Source of the DNA: Verrucomicrobiota bacterium
GTDB lineage: Bacteria > Verrucomicrobiota > Verrucomicrobiia > Opitutales > Opitutaceae
NCBI GenBank assembly: GCA_016235555.1
Contig: JACRKC010000073.1
Span: forward strand, 115,535 to 179,534
Direction: 5' to 3'
Length of the DNA stretch: 64,000 nucleotides
Every line of letters starts with the position of its first letter. The first letter of the stretch is position 1. Below are positions 52,230-60,518 of this stretch, one piece after another. The notes beneath the pieces were generated by a model that made no database searches, was not told where the DNA came from, and was given only the letters and a program-made list of their open reading frames with translations. The translations under genes and the position numbers were made by a program.

Positions 52230-52231
52230 TC
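52204..52231. other. attR, 28-bp core
   Basis: Identical to 43275-43302. It marks the right end of the prophage. Beyond it, CACCATTCGACT and AGTCGAATGGTG (52225-52329) form a further inverted repeat that overlaps the core. Confidence 0.92.
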
Positions 52232-52375
52232 GACTCGCGCCTTTCCAGGCGCTCGCTCATGGCAGGCGAGCCGGTCCGGCATCCGACCAATCGGACCTCT
52301 CGCCGGCACGGAGCGCCAGTCGAATGGTGCCCTGAGCTTGTCGAAGGGCCGGCAATTCGGCACTCTGCTTCGCCG

Positions 52376-52681
52376 ATGCCATGGTTCGTCTATATCATCG
52401 AATGCGAGAACGGCTCGCTGTATGTGGGCATTACCGAAGATCTTGATTCACGCTTCACCCGCCATCGCCAAGGTGACGGAGCTGACCACACCGGCAAGTT
52501 CCCGCCAAAACGCCTGATCTATCGCGAAGCCCACGACTCGCTCGAATCGGCGTCGGTGCGCGAGCGCCAGCTCAAAGGTTGGTCGCGCGCGAAAAAACAT
52601 GCTCTGGCCGCTGGGCGTCTCCGGGAGTTACGCGACCTCGCCAAGTGCCCCGTCGCCCGGCCCGTCCGGTCTCCCCAATGA
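52376..52681 (+). CDS. GIY-YIG domain protein (UPF0213-type)
   Basis: The 101-residue protein opens MPWFVYIIECENGSLYVGIT, the GIY-YIG core in its VYI...YVG form, followed by DLDSRFTRHRQGDGADHT with the conserved Arg, and REAHDSLESASVRERQLKGW with the catalytic Glu region. These single-domain proteins are structure-specific nuclease-like proteins of unclear cellular role and often sit near integrated elements or repeats. It is just outside attR, so it belongs to the host side. Confidence 0.85.
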   Translation: MPWFVYIIECENGSLYVGITEDLDSRFTRHRQGDGADHTGKFPPKRLIYREAHDSLESASVRERQLKGWSRAKKHALAAGRLRELRDLAKCPVARPVRSPQ

Positions 52682-52926
52682 AAAGTATTCCGTCCACGAC
52701 CTCGCCGGCTGAGTCGTCCGCGTGAACCCTCCAGCGCCCACCACAACTCCCGTGCCAACCTCCATGACTTGTTTGGCGCCCGGGCACGATGTGCAAATGC
52801 GTCGGCCGAATGTGTGTTCCGCAGCGCTCAATTCTGCTGCGTCGGCCTGCCCGCCGGCTATCACCCAAACCGGCGCAGGAGCCGTTGCCTGTGCGCCCCA
52901 AAACTGAACCTCGTTCGTTTTTCGCC

Positions 52927-54084
52927 ATGCCTCCCGTCGCGCTTCTTCGCCTGCTCCCGTTTCGCCTGCTCCTCGCGGGTCTCGCGCTCCTCCCACTGCT
53001 CCGCGGCGCCGAGAGTGTCACCCTTCCGGCCGGAGTCGCTCCCGCGATGTCGCGCGCCGAGATCGAGCGCGGCCTGAAATCCCGCGATCGCGCGCTCTAC
53101 CTCAAGCAAGGCTGGATCCGCGACCCCTACCTCATGCTCGGGCCGGACAACCTCTACTACCTCACCGGCACGACACCCAACCCCGGCGACCCGCGCGAGC
53201 AGTCCGATCCCTACAACATCGGACTCGGCCGCGAGTCCATCGTCGGCGGCACGGTGCAAGTCTGGCGCAGCAAGGACCTCGTCGACTGGGAATACCTCGG
53301 CACGCCCTTCACGCTTGAGAAGGACAGTTGGCACCAGCAACCCGGCAAACTCGTCTGGGCGCCCGAACTGCACTGGACCGGCGAGCGCTGGGCGCTCGTG
53401 CATTGCCCGAAACTCAAGGCCAACCTCTCGCTCTCCGCCGGCCCCGATCTGAAGGGCCCATGGACTCACCCGCTGGGCGCCAAGCTCGGCGAGAAACACG
53501 ATCCTTCGCTCTTTCAGGACGGCGACGCGTGGTGGCTCCTGTGGGAAAACACGATGATCGCGCCGATCAAAAAGGACTTCTCCGACTTCGCCGCCGCCCC
53601 CGTCCGCATCGATCCCGCCGGCAGCCGCACCAACAAGGCCGGCGTCACCAAATCCGTCATCGGTCACGAGGGCGCGACGATGATGAAGGTCGGCAGGAAA
53701 TACGTGCACGTCGGCACCGCGTGGTCCACCGACGAGGGCCGCAAGGGCTCCTACAACCTCTACTATTGCACGTCCGACAAAATCACCGGCCCCTACGGCC
53801 CGCGGAAATTCCTCGGCCGCTTTCTTGGTCACGGCACGCCGTTCCAGACCCGCGACGGCCAGTGGTGGTGCACCGCGTTTTTCAACGCCAACGTCCCGCC
53901 GCTCCCCCGCGCCGGCATCGAGACGCGCGACCTCTCCGCCAACGCGCACACGATCAACCAGCGCGGCACCACCATCGTGCCGCTCGACGTCCGCGTGCTG
54001 CCCGACGGCGACATCTTCATCCGCGCCCTCGACCCGGCCTACGCCACGCCCGGCCCCGACGAGGTGCAGCAATTCAAACCGTAA
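52927..54084 (+). CDS. GH43-type glycosidase, exported
   Basis: The start at 52927 gives 385 residues with a signal peptide (LLPFRLLLAGLALLPLLRG). The five-bladed propeller shows GWIRDPYLMLGPDNLYYLTG with the likely catalytic base Asp near residue 62, LVWAPELHWTGERWALVHC, HDPSLFQDGDAWWLLWEN and, later, a conserved GHGTPFQTRDGQWWCTAF with the likely third blade. GH43 enzymes act on arabinans, xylans and galactans. It lies 18 bp before the GH2 gene, forming a glycan-degrading operon. Confidence 0.82.
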   Translation: MPPVALLRLLPFRLLLAGLALLPLLRGAESVTLPAGVAPAMSRAEIERGLKSRDRALYLKQGWIRDPYLMLGPDNLYYLTGTTPNPGDPREQSDPYNIGLGRESIVGGTVQVWRSKDLVDWEYLGTPFTLEKDSWHQQPGKLVWAPELHWTGERWALVHCPKLKANLSLSAGPDLKGPWTHPLGAKLGEKHDPSLFQDGDAWWLLWENTMIAPIKKDFSDFAAAPVRIDPAGSRTNKAGVTKSVIGHEGATMMKVGRKYVHVGTAWSTDEGRKGSYNLYYCTSDKITGPYGPRKFLGRFLGHGTPFQTRDGQWWCTAFFNANVPPLPRAGIETRDLSANAHTINQRGTTIVPLDVRVLPDGDIFIRALDPAYATPGPDEVQQFKP

Positions 54085-54102
54085 ATCCCTCTTTTCTCAT
54101 CC

Positions 54103-55944
54103 ATGAAACGTCTCCTCTGCACGCTGCTCTTCGCCGCTGGCTCCGTCTTCGCCTGGCAACCTGTTGCCGGCGTCATGCTCACCCCTTGGGGCGAGAAACT
54201 CACGCCTGACACCGCGTGGCGCGAGTATCCCCGTCCCGCGCTCGCCCGCACCAACTGGACGAACCTGAACGGCCTCTGGCAATACGCCATCACCACGCAG
54301 GACGCCGCCGCCGCGCCCGCGACGTGGCAGGGCGAGATCCTCGTGCCGTTCGCAATCGAGTCCGCGCTCTCCGGCGTCGGCAAACGCATCACCCCGAAGG
54401 ACGCACTCTGGTATCGCCGCACCTTCGAGGCGCCCAAGGCCGCCTCGGGCAACCGCACCGTGCTCAACTTCGAGGCCGTCGACTATCAGGCCACCGTCTG
54501 GGTCAACGACACCCAGGTCGGCACCCACACCGGCGGCAACCTGCCCTTCTCGTTCGACATCACGTCCGCCCTGCGCGCCGGCGCCAACACGCTCACCCTG
54601 CGCGTAACCGACGCCACCGACGCGCTCGGCGCCTACCAACTCCACGGCAAACAGACCGAAAATCCGCGCGGCATCTGGTATACGCCCGTCTCCGGCATTT
54701 GGCAGACGGTGTGGCTCGAGACCGTGCCCGCTACGCACATCGCCGCGCTCAAGATCACGCCGCACACCGACGGCCGCGTTTCCATCGAAATCAATCCTGG
54801 CGCCTCGCCCGCGCCGTCCGCCGCCGCCAAGGTCACCGCCTCGCTTGCCGGCCGCTCCGTGGCCACCGGCGAGAGCAAGAGCGGCCGCCTCGAGCTGCGC
54901 ATCCCCACCCCGCAACTCTGGTCGCCTGAATCCCCCACGCTTTACGATTTGTCCGTCACCTACGGCGCCGACACGGTCACGTCTTACGTCGGCCTCCGCG
55001 AGACCAGCATCATCAAGGATCAAGCCGGCCACCTCCGCCTGGGCCTCAACGGCAAGATTCTTTTCCACTTCGGCCCGCTCGATCAGGGCTGGTGGCCGGA
55101 TGGCTTGCTCACGCCGCCGTCCGATGCGGGCATGCGCTCCGACCTCGAATTTCTGAAGGCCGCCGGATTCAACGGCCTTCGCAAACACATCAAGGTCGAG
55201 CCCCGCCGCTATTACTACCACTGCGACAAACTCGGCCTCATCGTCTGGCAGGACCAGGTCAGCCACGGCCACGGGAAACCGAAGGACGCTCCCGCCGACA
55301 ATCCGAGTCCCGCGTGGACGCGCCTCGCGCCGAATCCCGTCGACGCCACCTGGCCCGACGCCGCGCACGCGCAATACATGGCCGAGTTCAAAGGCATGAT
55401 CGATTCGCTCTACAATCACCCGTGCATCGTCATCTGGGTGCCGTTCAACGAAGCCTGGGGCCAGCATCGCACCGTGGAGGTTGGCCAATGGGCCGCAGCT
55501 TACGACGCAACCCGTCAGATCAACGTCGCCTCCGGCGGCAATTTCCTCCCGGCCGGCCACATCGTCGACGCGCACAATTACCCGCACCCGGCTTTTCCCT
55601 TCAATCAAGACATCAACGGCCGCTTCAACGGCTACGTGAAGGTCATGGGCGAATACGGCGGCCACGGCTATCCCGTGGCGGGCCACCAGTGGAATGTGAA
55701 CATGCGCAACTGGGGCTACGGCACCCTCCCAAAGGACAAGGACGAGTGGCTCGAGCGCTACAAAACCTCCACCGCCAAGCTCGCCGAGTTGAAGGCGCAG
55801 GGTATCGCCGCCGGCATCTACACGCAGACCACCGACGTCGAAGGCGAGATCAACGGCCTCATCACCTACGACCGCAAGGTCCAGAAGCTCGCCCCCGCCG
55901 CTCTCGCCGAGATCCATCGCGCCGCGGGGATTCCGGGGAAATAG
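54103..55944 (+). CDS. GH2-family glycosidase (beta-galactosidase/glucuronidase type), exported
   Basis: The 613-residue protein has a signal peptide (LLCTLLFAAGSVFAWQ), an N-terminal jelly roll (about residues 40-190: LNGLWQYAI; ALWYRRTFEAP; VWVNDTQVGTHTGGNLPFSF), an Ig-like middle (about 190-300) and a C-terminal TIM barrel. The acid/base Glu is in VIWVPFNEAWGQ (about residue 452) and the nucleophile Glu in KVMGEYGGHG (about residue 516). The C-terminus is shorter than in LacZ. It cleaves terminal beta-galactosides or related residues in the periplasm. It follows the GH43 gene closely. Confidence 0.87.
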   Translation: MKRLLCTLLFAAGSVFAWQPVAGVMLTPWGEKLTPDTAWREYPRPALARTNWTNLNGLWQYAITTQDAAAAPATWQGEILVPFAIESALSGVGKRITPKDALWYRRTFEAPKAASGNRTVLNFEAVDYQATVWVNDTQVGTHTGGNLPFSFDITSALRAGANTLTLRVTDATDALGAYQLHGKQTENPRGIWYTPVSGIWQTVWLETVPATHIAALKITPHTDGRVSIEINPGASPAPSAAAKVTASLAGRSVATGESKSGRLELRIPTPQLWSPESPTLYDLSVTYGADTVTSYVGLRETSIIKDQAGHLRLGLNGKILFHFGPLDQGWWPDGLLTPPSDAGMRSDLEFLKAAGFNGLRKHIKVEPRRYYYHCDKLGLIVWQDQVSHGHGKPKDAPADNPSPAWTRLAPNPVDATWPDAAHAQYMAEFKGMIDSLYNHPCIVIWVPFNEAWGQHRTVEVGQWAAAYDATRQINVASGGNFLPAGHIVDAHNYPHPAFPFNQDINGRFNGYVKVMGEYGGHGYPVAGHQWNVNMRNWGYGTLPKDKDEWLERYKTSTAKLAELKAQGIAAGIYTQTTDVEGEINGLITYDRKVQKLAPAALAEIHRAAGIPGK

Positions 55945-56083
55945 TTCACGCCGCTCGTTCGTAGCGGCCGACGTAAGGAGGCCGGCGACTTCACGCCACG
56001 GCCAATCCTGCCTCGTCACCTCGGCAGCTACGCGCGGGCTTGTCGCGTCGCCGTGGACCGGCCACCCTGCTGACGGCGGCGCC

Positions 56084-57535
56084 ATGCTCGAAACCATCCG
56101 CAATCTGCCCGAACGCTTTTTTACCCGCGGCCTGCTGGTTGAGGCCGTCGCCGTGGCTGGCTTCGTGCTCGCGGTGCTCCTCGTCGCGCGGCTGATGAGC
56201 GAACGGCGCGCGCCCGCCAACACCCTCGCGTGGTTGCTCGGCATCGTGCTCGTGCCGTGGATCGGCGTGCCGCTCTACCTCGTTTTCGGCGGCCGTAAAC
56301 TCCGCCGCCTCGCCCGCAAGAAGACGCCGGTGCACCCGCTCGTGCCCGGCGCCAACCTCCCCCACGGTCACTCCCTCAATCGGCCCGTCGCCCAGACCAT
56401 CATTGCGTCCGGCGCCCCTCCACCGGTCGGCGGCAACACCCTTCAGCTTCTGACCGACGGGCAGGAAACGTGGGCCGCCCTCGAATCGCACATTCGCGCT
56501 GCGCGTCACTCGATCCACCTCACGACGTTCATCCTCGGACGCGACGACACCGGCCGCCGCCTCGTCAAACTGCTCGCCGCCCGCGCCCGGGAGGGCGTGA
56601 AGGTCCGCCTGCTCCTCGACTCGGTGGGCTGCATGTTCCTGAGCCGCGCCTTTCTGCGCCGCCTCACCCGCGCCGGCGGTGAGGTCGCGTGGTTCATGCC
56701 GGTATTTCACCTCGCCAGCCGCGGCTCCGCCAACCTGCGCAGCCACCGCAAAATCGCCGTCTTCGATCACTGCACCGCCATTGCCGGCGGGCATAATCTC
56801 GCGCGCGAATACATGGGTCCCACACCATGGCGGAAACGCTGGCGTGACTTCAGCGCCGTCGTCACCGGTCCGGCCGCCGTCGAGCTGAACGAGGTGTTCA
56901 TCGCCGACTGGTGTTTCACCACCGGTCAACCGCCCGAGTCGGTGCGCGGCGCATTCGACGCGGCCGCCGTGTGCGCCCCGCGCGGCAACGCCGAACTCCA
57001 GGTCGTTGCCAGCGGCCCCGACGTGCCGGGCGATCCGCTCTACGAGGGCATCCTCACGATGATCCAGGAGGCCAGGCACAGCCTCTGCATCGTCACGCCC
57101 TACTTCATCCCCGACGAGGTGCTGATGCGCTCGCTCATCGTGAAAGCCCGCGCCGGCCGCCGTGTGACCGTGCTCGTGCCCGCCAAACCCGACCACCTCA
57201 TCACTGAGCTCGCCCGCCGCCACTCGCTGCGCGAACTCGCCGCCGCGGGCGCCGACGTGCGCCTCGTCGGCCCCGGCATGATGCACAGCAAGGCGCTGCT
57301 GGTCGACGACCGCCTCGCCCTCTTCGGCTCCGCCAACTTCGATCCGCGCAGCCTGTTCGTGAATTTCGAGATCGGCGTCTTCGTCCACTCGCACCCCGAC
57401 GTGCTCGCGATGAAAGCATGGACGGAAAACCTCCACGCCCACTCACACGCCTTCCGCCCCGAGCGCAAGCGCCGCTACGTTCCCTTCCGTAACCTTGCCG
57501 AGGAAGTCAGCCGCCTGCTCGCGCCACTGCTGTGA
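56084..57535 (+). CDS. cls: Cardiolipin synthase (phospholipase D family)
   Basis: The 483-residue protein has two N-terminal membrane helices (AVAVAGFVLAVLLVARLM; LAWLLGIVLVPWIGVPLYLV) and two PLD motifs of the HxKxxxxD type: HRKIAVFDHC near residue 222 and HSKALLVDDR near residue 402, each followed by a Gly-rich segment with Asn (AGGHNLAREYMG; FGSANFDPRS). It joins two phosphatidylglycerols into cardiolipin at the inner membrane. The length fits ClsA-type enzymes. The downstream 57538-57615 repeat may double as a terminator. Confidence 0.92.
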   Translation: MLETIRNLPERFFTRGLLVEAVAVAGFVLAVLLVARLMSERRAPANTLAWLLGIVLVPWIGVPLYLVFGGRKLRRLARKKTPVHPLVPGANLPHGHSLNRPVAQTIIASGAPPPVGGNTLQLLTDGQETWAALESHIRAARHSIHLTTFILGRDDTGRRLVKLLAARAREGVKVRLLLDSVGCMFLSRAFLRRLTRAGGEVAWFMPVFHLASRGSANLRSHRKIAVFDHCTAIAGGHNLAREYMGPTPWRKRWRDFSAVVTGPAAVELNEVFIADWCFTTGQPPESVRGAFDAAAVCAPRGNAELQVVASGPDVPGDPLYEGILTMIQEARHSLCIVTPYFIPDEVLMRSLIVKARAGRRVTVLVPAKPDHLITELARRHSLRELAAAGADVRLVGPGMMHSKALLVDDRLALFGSANFDPRSLFVNFEIGVFVHSHPDVLAMKAWTENLHAHSHAFRPERKRRYVPFRNLAEEVSRLLAPLL

Positions 57536-57537
57536 AC

Positions 57538-57615
57538 TGTAGGGCGGGGTCGCCGAACCCCGCCGCGTTGCTTCACAGATTCTCGATCGGCGGGGTGCGG
57601 CGACCTCGCCCTACA
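57538..57615. repeat. Palindromic repeat between cls and the NlpC/P60-like gene
   Basis: The arms TGTAGGGCGGGGTCGCCG and CGGCGACCTCGCCCTACA are inverted with one mismatch, and inner CCCCGCCG/CGGCGGGG also pairs. It lies between two convergent genes and includes the stop codon of the downstream one, so it may terminate both. Confidence 0.7.
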
Positions 57616-58321
57616 GCTTCCGCTTTCTCAGCCGCAACCGCACGCGCGCCCTCACCCGCTTCACGAGCCGGCGCACCTTGCTCTCGGGCACCGCTGCCCG
57701 CAGCAGCAGCCACTTGGTGTGCGGCACCTCGGTGCGCGCGATGTGTTCGGGCGCCGTGTTCTTCTCCGCGATCCCCACCACCAAATCGACGCCGACGGCC
57801 GCGAAAACGTGGCGCACAAACGCCGAACAGAAGTATGCCTGCTCGCGGGCCAGCACGTTTTCCCGCGGCTGCCACTCGGGGTGCCGCATCGCCCACACCG
57901 TGCCGGCCAGCTCACGCAACGAATACCGCGCCCGCTGCGCCACCTGCTCCAACGCGGTCACGATCACGCGGTCGGTTTGCTCCGGCGTCAGACCGAAATC
58001 GATGACCGCCAGCGCCGTCGTCCTGGCATCGTCGTGGTATTTGCTGATGCGATTCTCCTGCGCGCCCAGGCGGATGTGCTTCCGATGGATGTCCAGATCG
58101 GACTCGATCACCCAGTGGTGCCCGTCGGCGCGCCGGCCCTCGAACAGGAACGCATGCGACCACCGGCTCCACACATGGTCCTCATCGAGGTGCCGCTGCG
58201 CCCGGTTGATCATCCGGTTGATCAGCTCCGGTCCGCCATAAAGTCCGATCCTGCCGGGAGCGGCATAGCGCTCGAAAAACTCGGCGTTGGTGAGACCTTC
58301 GACTTGGATGGTTTGGGGCAT
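57611..58321 (-). CDS. Permuted NlpC/P60-like (YiiX/YaeF-type) protein
   Basis: The 236-residue protein shows the circularly permuted papain-like pattern. The His comes first (WSRWSHAFLFEG, about residue 56) and the Cys later (AYFCSAFVRHVF, about residue 165). IGLYGGPELINRMI at the start is the typical N-terminal strand-loop. The C-terminus is very basic (RRLVKRVRARVRLRLRKRK). Such proteins are thought to act on lipids or peptidoglycan peptides, but the substrate is unknown. No signal peptide is visible. Confidence 0.72.
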   Translation of the reverse strand: MPQTIQVEGLTNAEFFERYAAPGRIGLYGGPELINRMINRAQRHLDEDHVWSRWSHAFLFEGRRADGHHWVIESDLDIHRKHIRLGAQENRISKYHDDARTTALAVIDFGLTPEQTDRVIVTALEQVAQRARYSLRELAGTVWAMRHPEWQPRENVLAREQAYFCSAFVRHVFAAVGVDLVVGIAEKNTAPEHIARTEVPHTKWLLLRAAVPESKVRRLVKRVRARVRLRLRKRKL

Positions 58322-58399
58322 GGAGTGACTGAATGAATGGAATTGGGGCGGTGGACGGCGAGCTTGCTCGCGGCGGGATCAGCGCCGCAAGCCGGCGGC

Positions 58400-59965
58400 C
58401 TACGTGAGCGACAGCTTGAACTCCACTGACTCGCGCAACGCCTCCCAGCTCGCGTCGATGATGTTGTCGCTCACGCCCACGGTGCCCCAGATCGTCTTGC
58501 CGTCGCCGCTTTCGATCAACACCCGCGTGCGGGAGCCGGCGCCGGCGTTGCCCTCGAGGATGCGCACCTTGTAGTCGCGCAGCACCATCGTCCGGAGCGC
58601 CGGGTAGGATTTCTCCAGCGCGAGGCGCAGCGCCTTGTCGAGCGCGCCCACGGGGCCGGCCTCCTCCGCAACCGTGTGCACCGACTCGCCGTTGACCTTC
58701 ACCTTCACGGTGGCCTCGGCCCACAACTCGCCGCGGTGGCGCTCGATGATTACGCGATAACCTTCGACTTCGAAAAACGTTTTCCGCTGCGAGAGGTGCT
58801 TCGCGACGAGCAACTTGAACGACGCGTCCGCCGCCTCGTATTCGTAACCGCGGAATTCGCGATCCTTCAGCTCCTCGATGAGGTCCTTCATCGCGGGGTG
58901 TTTCTCGTCGAGGGCGACACCCATCTCCTTCGCCTTGATCGCGAGGCTGGAGCGGCCGGCCATGTCGGAGACGAGCACGCGCGTGCGGTTGCCGACGAGC
59001 GCCGGATCGATGTGCTCGTAGCTGCGCGCGACCTTGCTCGCGGCATTGGCGTGGAGCCCGCCCTTGTGCGCGAAGGCCGACTGGCCGACGAACGGCGCCT
59101 TGGGATCGGGGCGGAGGTTGGCGAGTTCGTCGAAGAACAGCGAGAGGTCGCGGAGCTGCGCGAGATTGGCCGCGCAATGCGCGGTGCGGCCCATCTTCAG
59201 CACAAGATTCGGCAGGATCGTCGTCATGTTGGCGTTGCCGACGCGTTCGCCGTAGCCGTTGGCGGTGCCCTGCACGAGCGAGGCGCCCGCGGCCACGCCG
59301 GCGAGCGAGAGCGCGACGCCGAGGCCGGCGTCATTGTGGCAGTGCACGCCGACTTTGCCGGAGCCGAACTCCTGCACGGCGCGGGCGACGATCGCCTTGA
59401 AATCGTCGACGAGCGTGCCGCCGTTGGTGTCGCACAGCGTGAGGTTGCTCGCGCCGCCCCGCAGTGCGGCGGCGAGCGTCCTGAGCGCGTAGTCGGGATC
59501 GGCCTTGAAGCCGTCGAAGAAGTGCTCGGCGTCGTAGATGACCTCGCGACCCTGCGCGACGAGGTGGCGCGTGGAGTCCTCGATCATGGCAAGGTTTTCC
59601 TCGAGGGTGGTCTTGAGGATCTCGGTCACGTGGAGCGTCCACGTTTTGCCGACGATGGTCAGCACCGGCATCTCGCTGTCGAGGAGCGTGCGAAGCTGGG
59701 CGTCTTCGGACGGTTTCACGCCGGCGCGGCGCGTGGCGCCGAAGGCCGCGAGGCGGGCGTGTTTGAGTTTCAGTTTCTTCGCCTCGGCGAAAAACGTGAT
59801 GTCGCGGGGATTGGAGCCGGGGAAACCGCCCTCGATGTAGTCCACGCCAAACTGGTCGAGCCGCTCGGCGATGAGGAGCTTGTCGGCGACGGAAAAGCTG
59901 ATGCCCTCGCCCTGCGTGCCATCACGGAGCGTGGTATCGTAGATTTTGACGGTGGAGTTGCTCAT
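58400..59965 (-). CDS. cimA: Citramalate synthase
   Basis: The start at 59965 gives 521 residues. The HMGL-like catalytic domain shows KIYDTTLRDGTQGEGISFS (metal-binding RDG at about residue 15), VDYIEGGFPGSNPRD, HCHNDAGLGVA (His-x-His metal ligands, about residue 211) and NGYGERVGNANM. FAHKGGLHANAASK and the C-terminal regulatory LeuA dimer domain (about 390-521) complete the CimA-type architecture (as distinct from the shorter NifV type). It condenses pyruvate with acetyl-CoA to (R)-citramalate, the first step of the threonine-independent isoleucine route. An Ile-rich leader and terminator lie just upstream. Confidence 0.9.
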   Translation of the reverse strand: MSNSTVKIYDTTLRDGTQGEGISFSVADKLLIAERLDQFGVDYIEGGFPGSNPRDITFFAEAKKLKLKHARLAAFGATRRAGVKPSEDAQLRTLLDSEMPVLTIVGKTWTLHVTEILKTTLEENLAMIEDSTRHLVAQGREVIYDAEHFFDGFKADPDYALRTLAAALRGGASNLTLCDTNGGTLVDDFKAIVARAVQEFGSGKVGVHCHNDAGLGVALSLAGVAAGASLVQGTANGYGERVGNANMTTILPNLVLKMGRTAHCAANLAQLRDLSLFFDELANLRPDPKAPFVGQSAFAHKGGLHANAASKVARSYEHIDPALVGNRTRVLVSDMAGRSSLAIKAKEMGVALDEKHPAMKDLIEELKDREFRGYEYEAADASFKLLVAKHLSQRKTFFEVEGYRVIIERHRGELWAEATVKVKVNGESVHTVAEEAGPVGALDKALRLALEKSYPALRTMVLRDYKVRILEGNAGAGSRTRVLIESGDGKTIWGTVGVSDNIIDASWEALRESVEFKLSLT

Positions 59966-59971
59966 GGGTGG

Positions 59972-60005
59972 AAAAAACAAAACCCCGGGCGGTCGGCCCG
60001 GGGTT
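59972..60005 (-). terminator. Attenuator terminator ahead of cimA
   Basis: On the minus strand AACCCCGGGC-N5-GCCCGGGGTT (perfect 10-bp stem) is followed by TTGTTTTTT and then, 6 nt later, by the cimA ATG. A terminator in front of its gene, downstream of an Ile-rich leader peptide, is the arrangement of transcription attenuation. The GCGCCCGGGCGC stretch in the leader (60046-60059) can pair with CCCGGG of this hairpin and is a candidate antiterminator part. Confidence 0.8.
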
Positions 60006-60030
60006 CAGAGAATCGGCGATTGGGTTAAAC

Positions 60031-60111
60031 TCACGCCATTTCTCCGCGCCCGGGCGCGCAGCCGATAATAATGCTGCGAATCGCGATCGAGTTGGCGCGG
60101 GTGATGGTCAT
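60031..60111 (-). CDS. Ile-rich leader peptide of cimA (attenuator)
   Basis: The 26-codon frame reads MTITRANSIAIRSIII then GCAPGRGEMA and stop. Six of the 26 codons are Ile, with three in a row (ATT ATT ATC) at residues 14-16. The stop lies 25 nt before the terminator stem. Stalling at Ile codons when Ile-tRNA is scarce would favour antitermination and expression of citramalate synthase, which makes isoleucine precursors. No strong ribosome-binding site is visible. It is the same logic as ilv and leu leaders. Confidence 0.7.
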   Translation of the reverse strand: MTITRANSIAIRSIIIGCAPGRGEMA

Positions 60112-60220
60112 GAAGTGCAACGCGGAGAAAAAGCGCCCCCGGCGCGGCTGTCGATCACGATTTTCGACCTCGGCAGCGCGGGGCGCATCTCAGTTTTCTG
60201 CAATGTGTCCGCACCGCAGG

Positions 60221-60301
60221 GGTGGGCCGGGCGCTCCGCGCACGGCCAGCGCGTGGCGATGCCCGCTCGTTCCTGGCCGCCCGCGGAGCGGCCGGCCCAC
60301 C
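60221..60301. repeat. Palindromic repeat upstream of the cimA leader
   Basis: GGTGGGCCGGGCGCTCCGCG and CGCGGAGCGGCCGGCCCACC form 20-bp arms with one mismatch around a 41-bp centre. It resembles family R2 in its GGGCCGG core but is a distinct sequence. It lies in the gap between cimA and the TIR gene. Confidence 0.65.
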
Positions 60302-60344
60302 TTTCGGCTTGCTGCAAGAAAGCGAGACGCGCCCGCGGCGCGCC

Positions 60345-60484
60345 GAGTGTGACTCGAACAGAGGTCAGCGATTTGTAGCGGCGGTCTATGACCGCCAAAC
60401 GAATCCCCTTGGCTCAACGCCGGCGGTCATAGAGCGCCGCTACAGCCAAGGCATTCGGAAACTGACCTCAGTTTGAGCGATACC
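60345..60484. repeat. MITE-like repeat, family M1, copy C
   Basis: It starts GAGTGTGACTCGAACAGAGGTCAG-like and ends with CTCAGTTTGAGCGATACC, matching copies A and B with scattered changes. The inner pair GCGGCGGTCTATGACCGCC and GGCGGTCATAGAGCGCCGC is present. GCGGCG occurs on both flanks, but no exact target duplication is evident. Confidence 0.7.
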
Positions 60485-60518
60485 GCGGCGAGCCTGCGAC
60501 CTTGCCCCGGGCGCCGCA

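Noticed and set aside
60333..60490. Target duplication around MITE copy C (CCGCGGCG on both sides)
   Set aside because: The 8-mers do not sit exactly at the element ends and the sequence is low in complexity.
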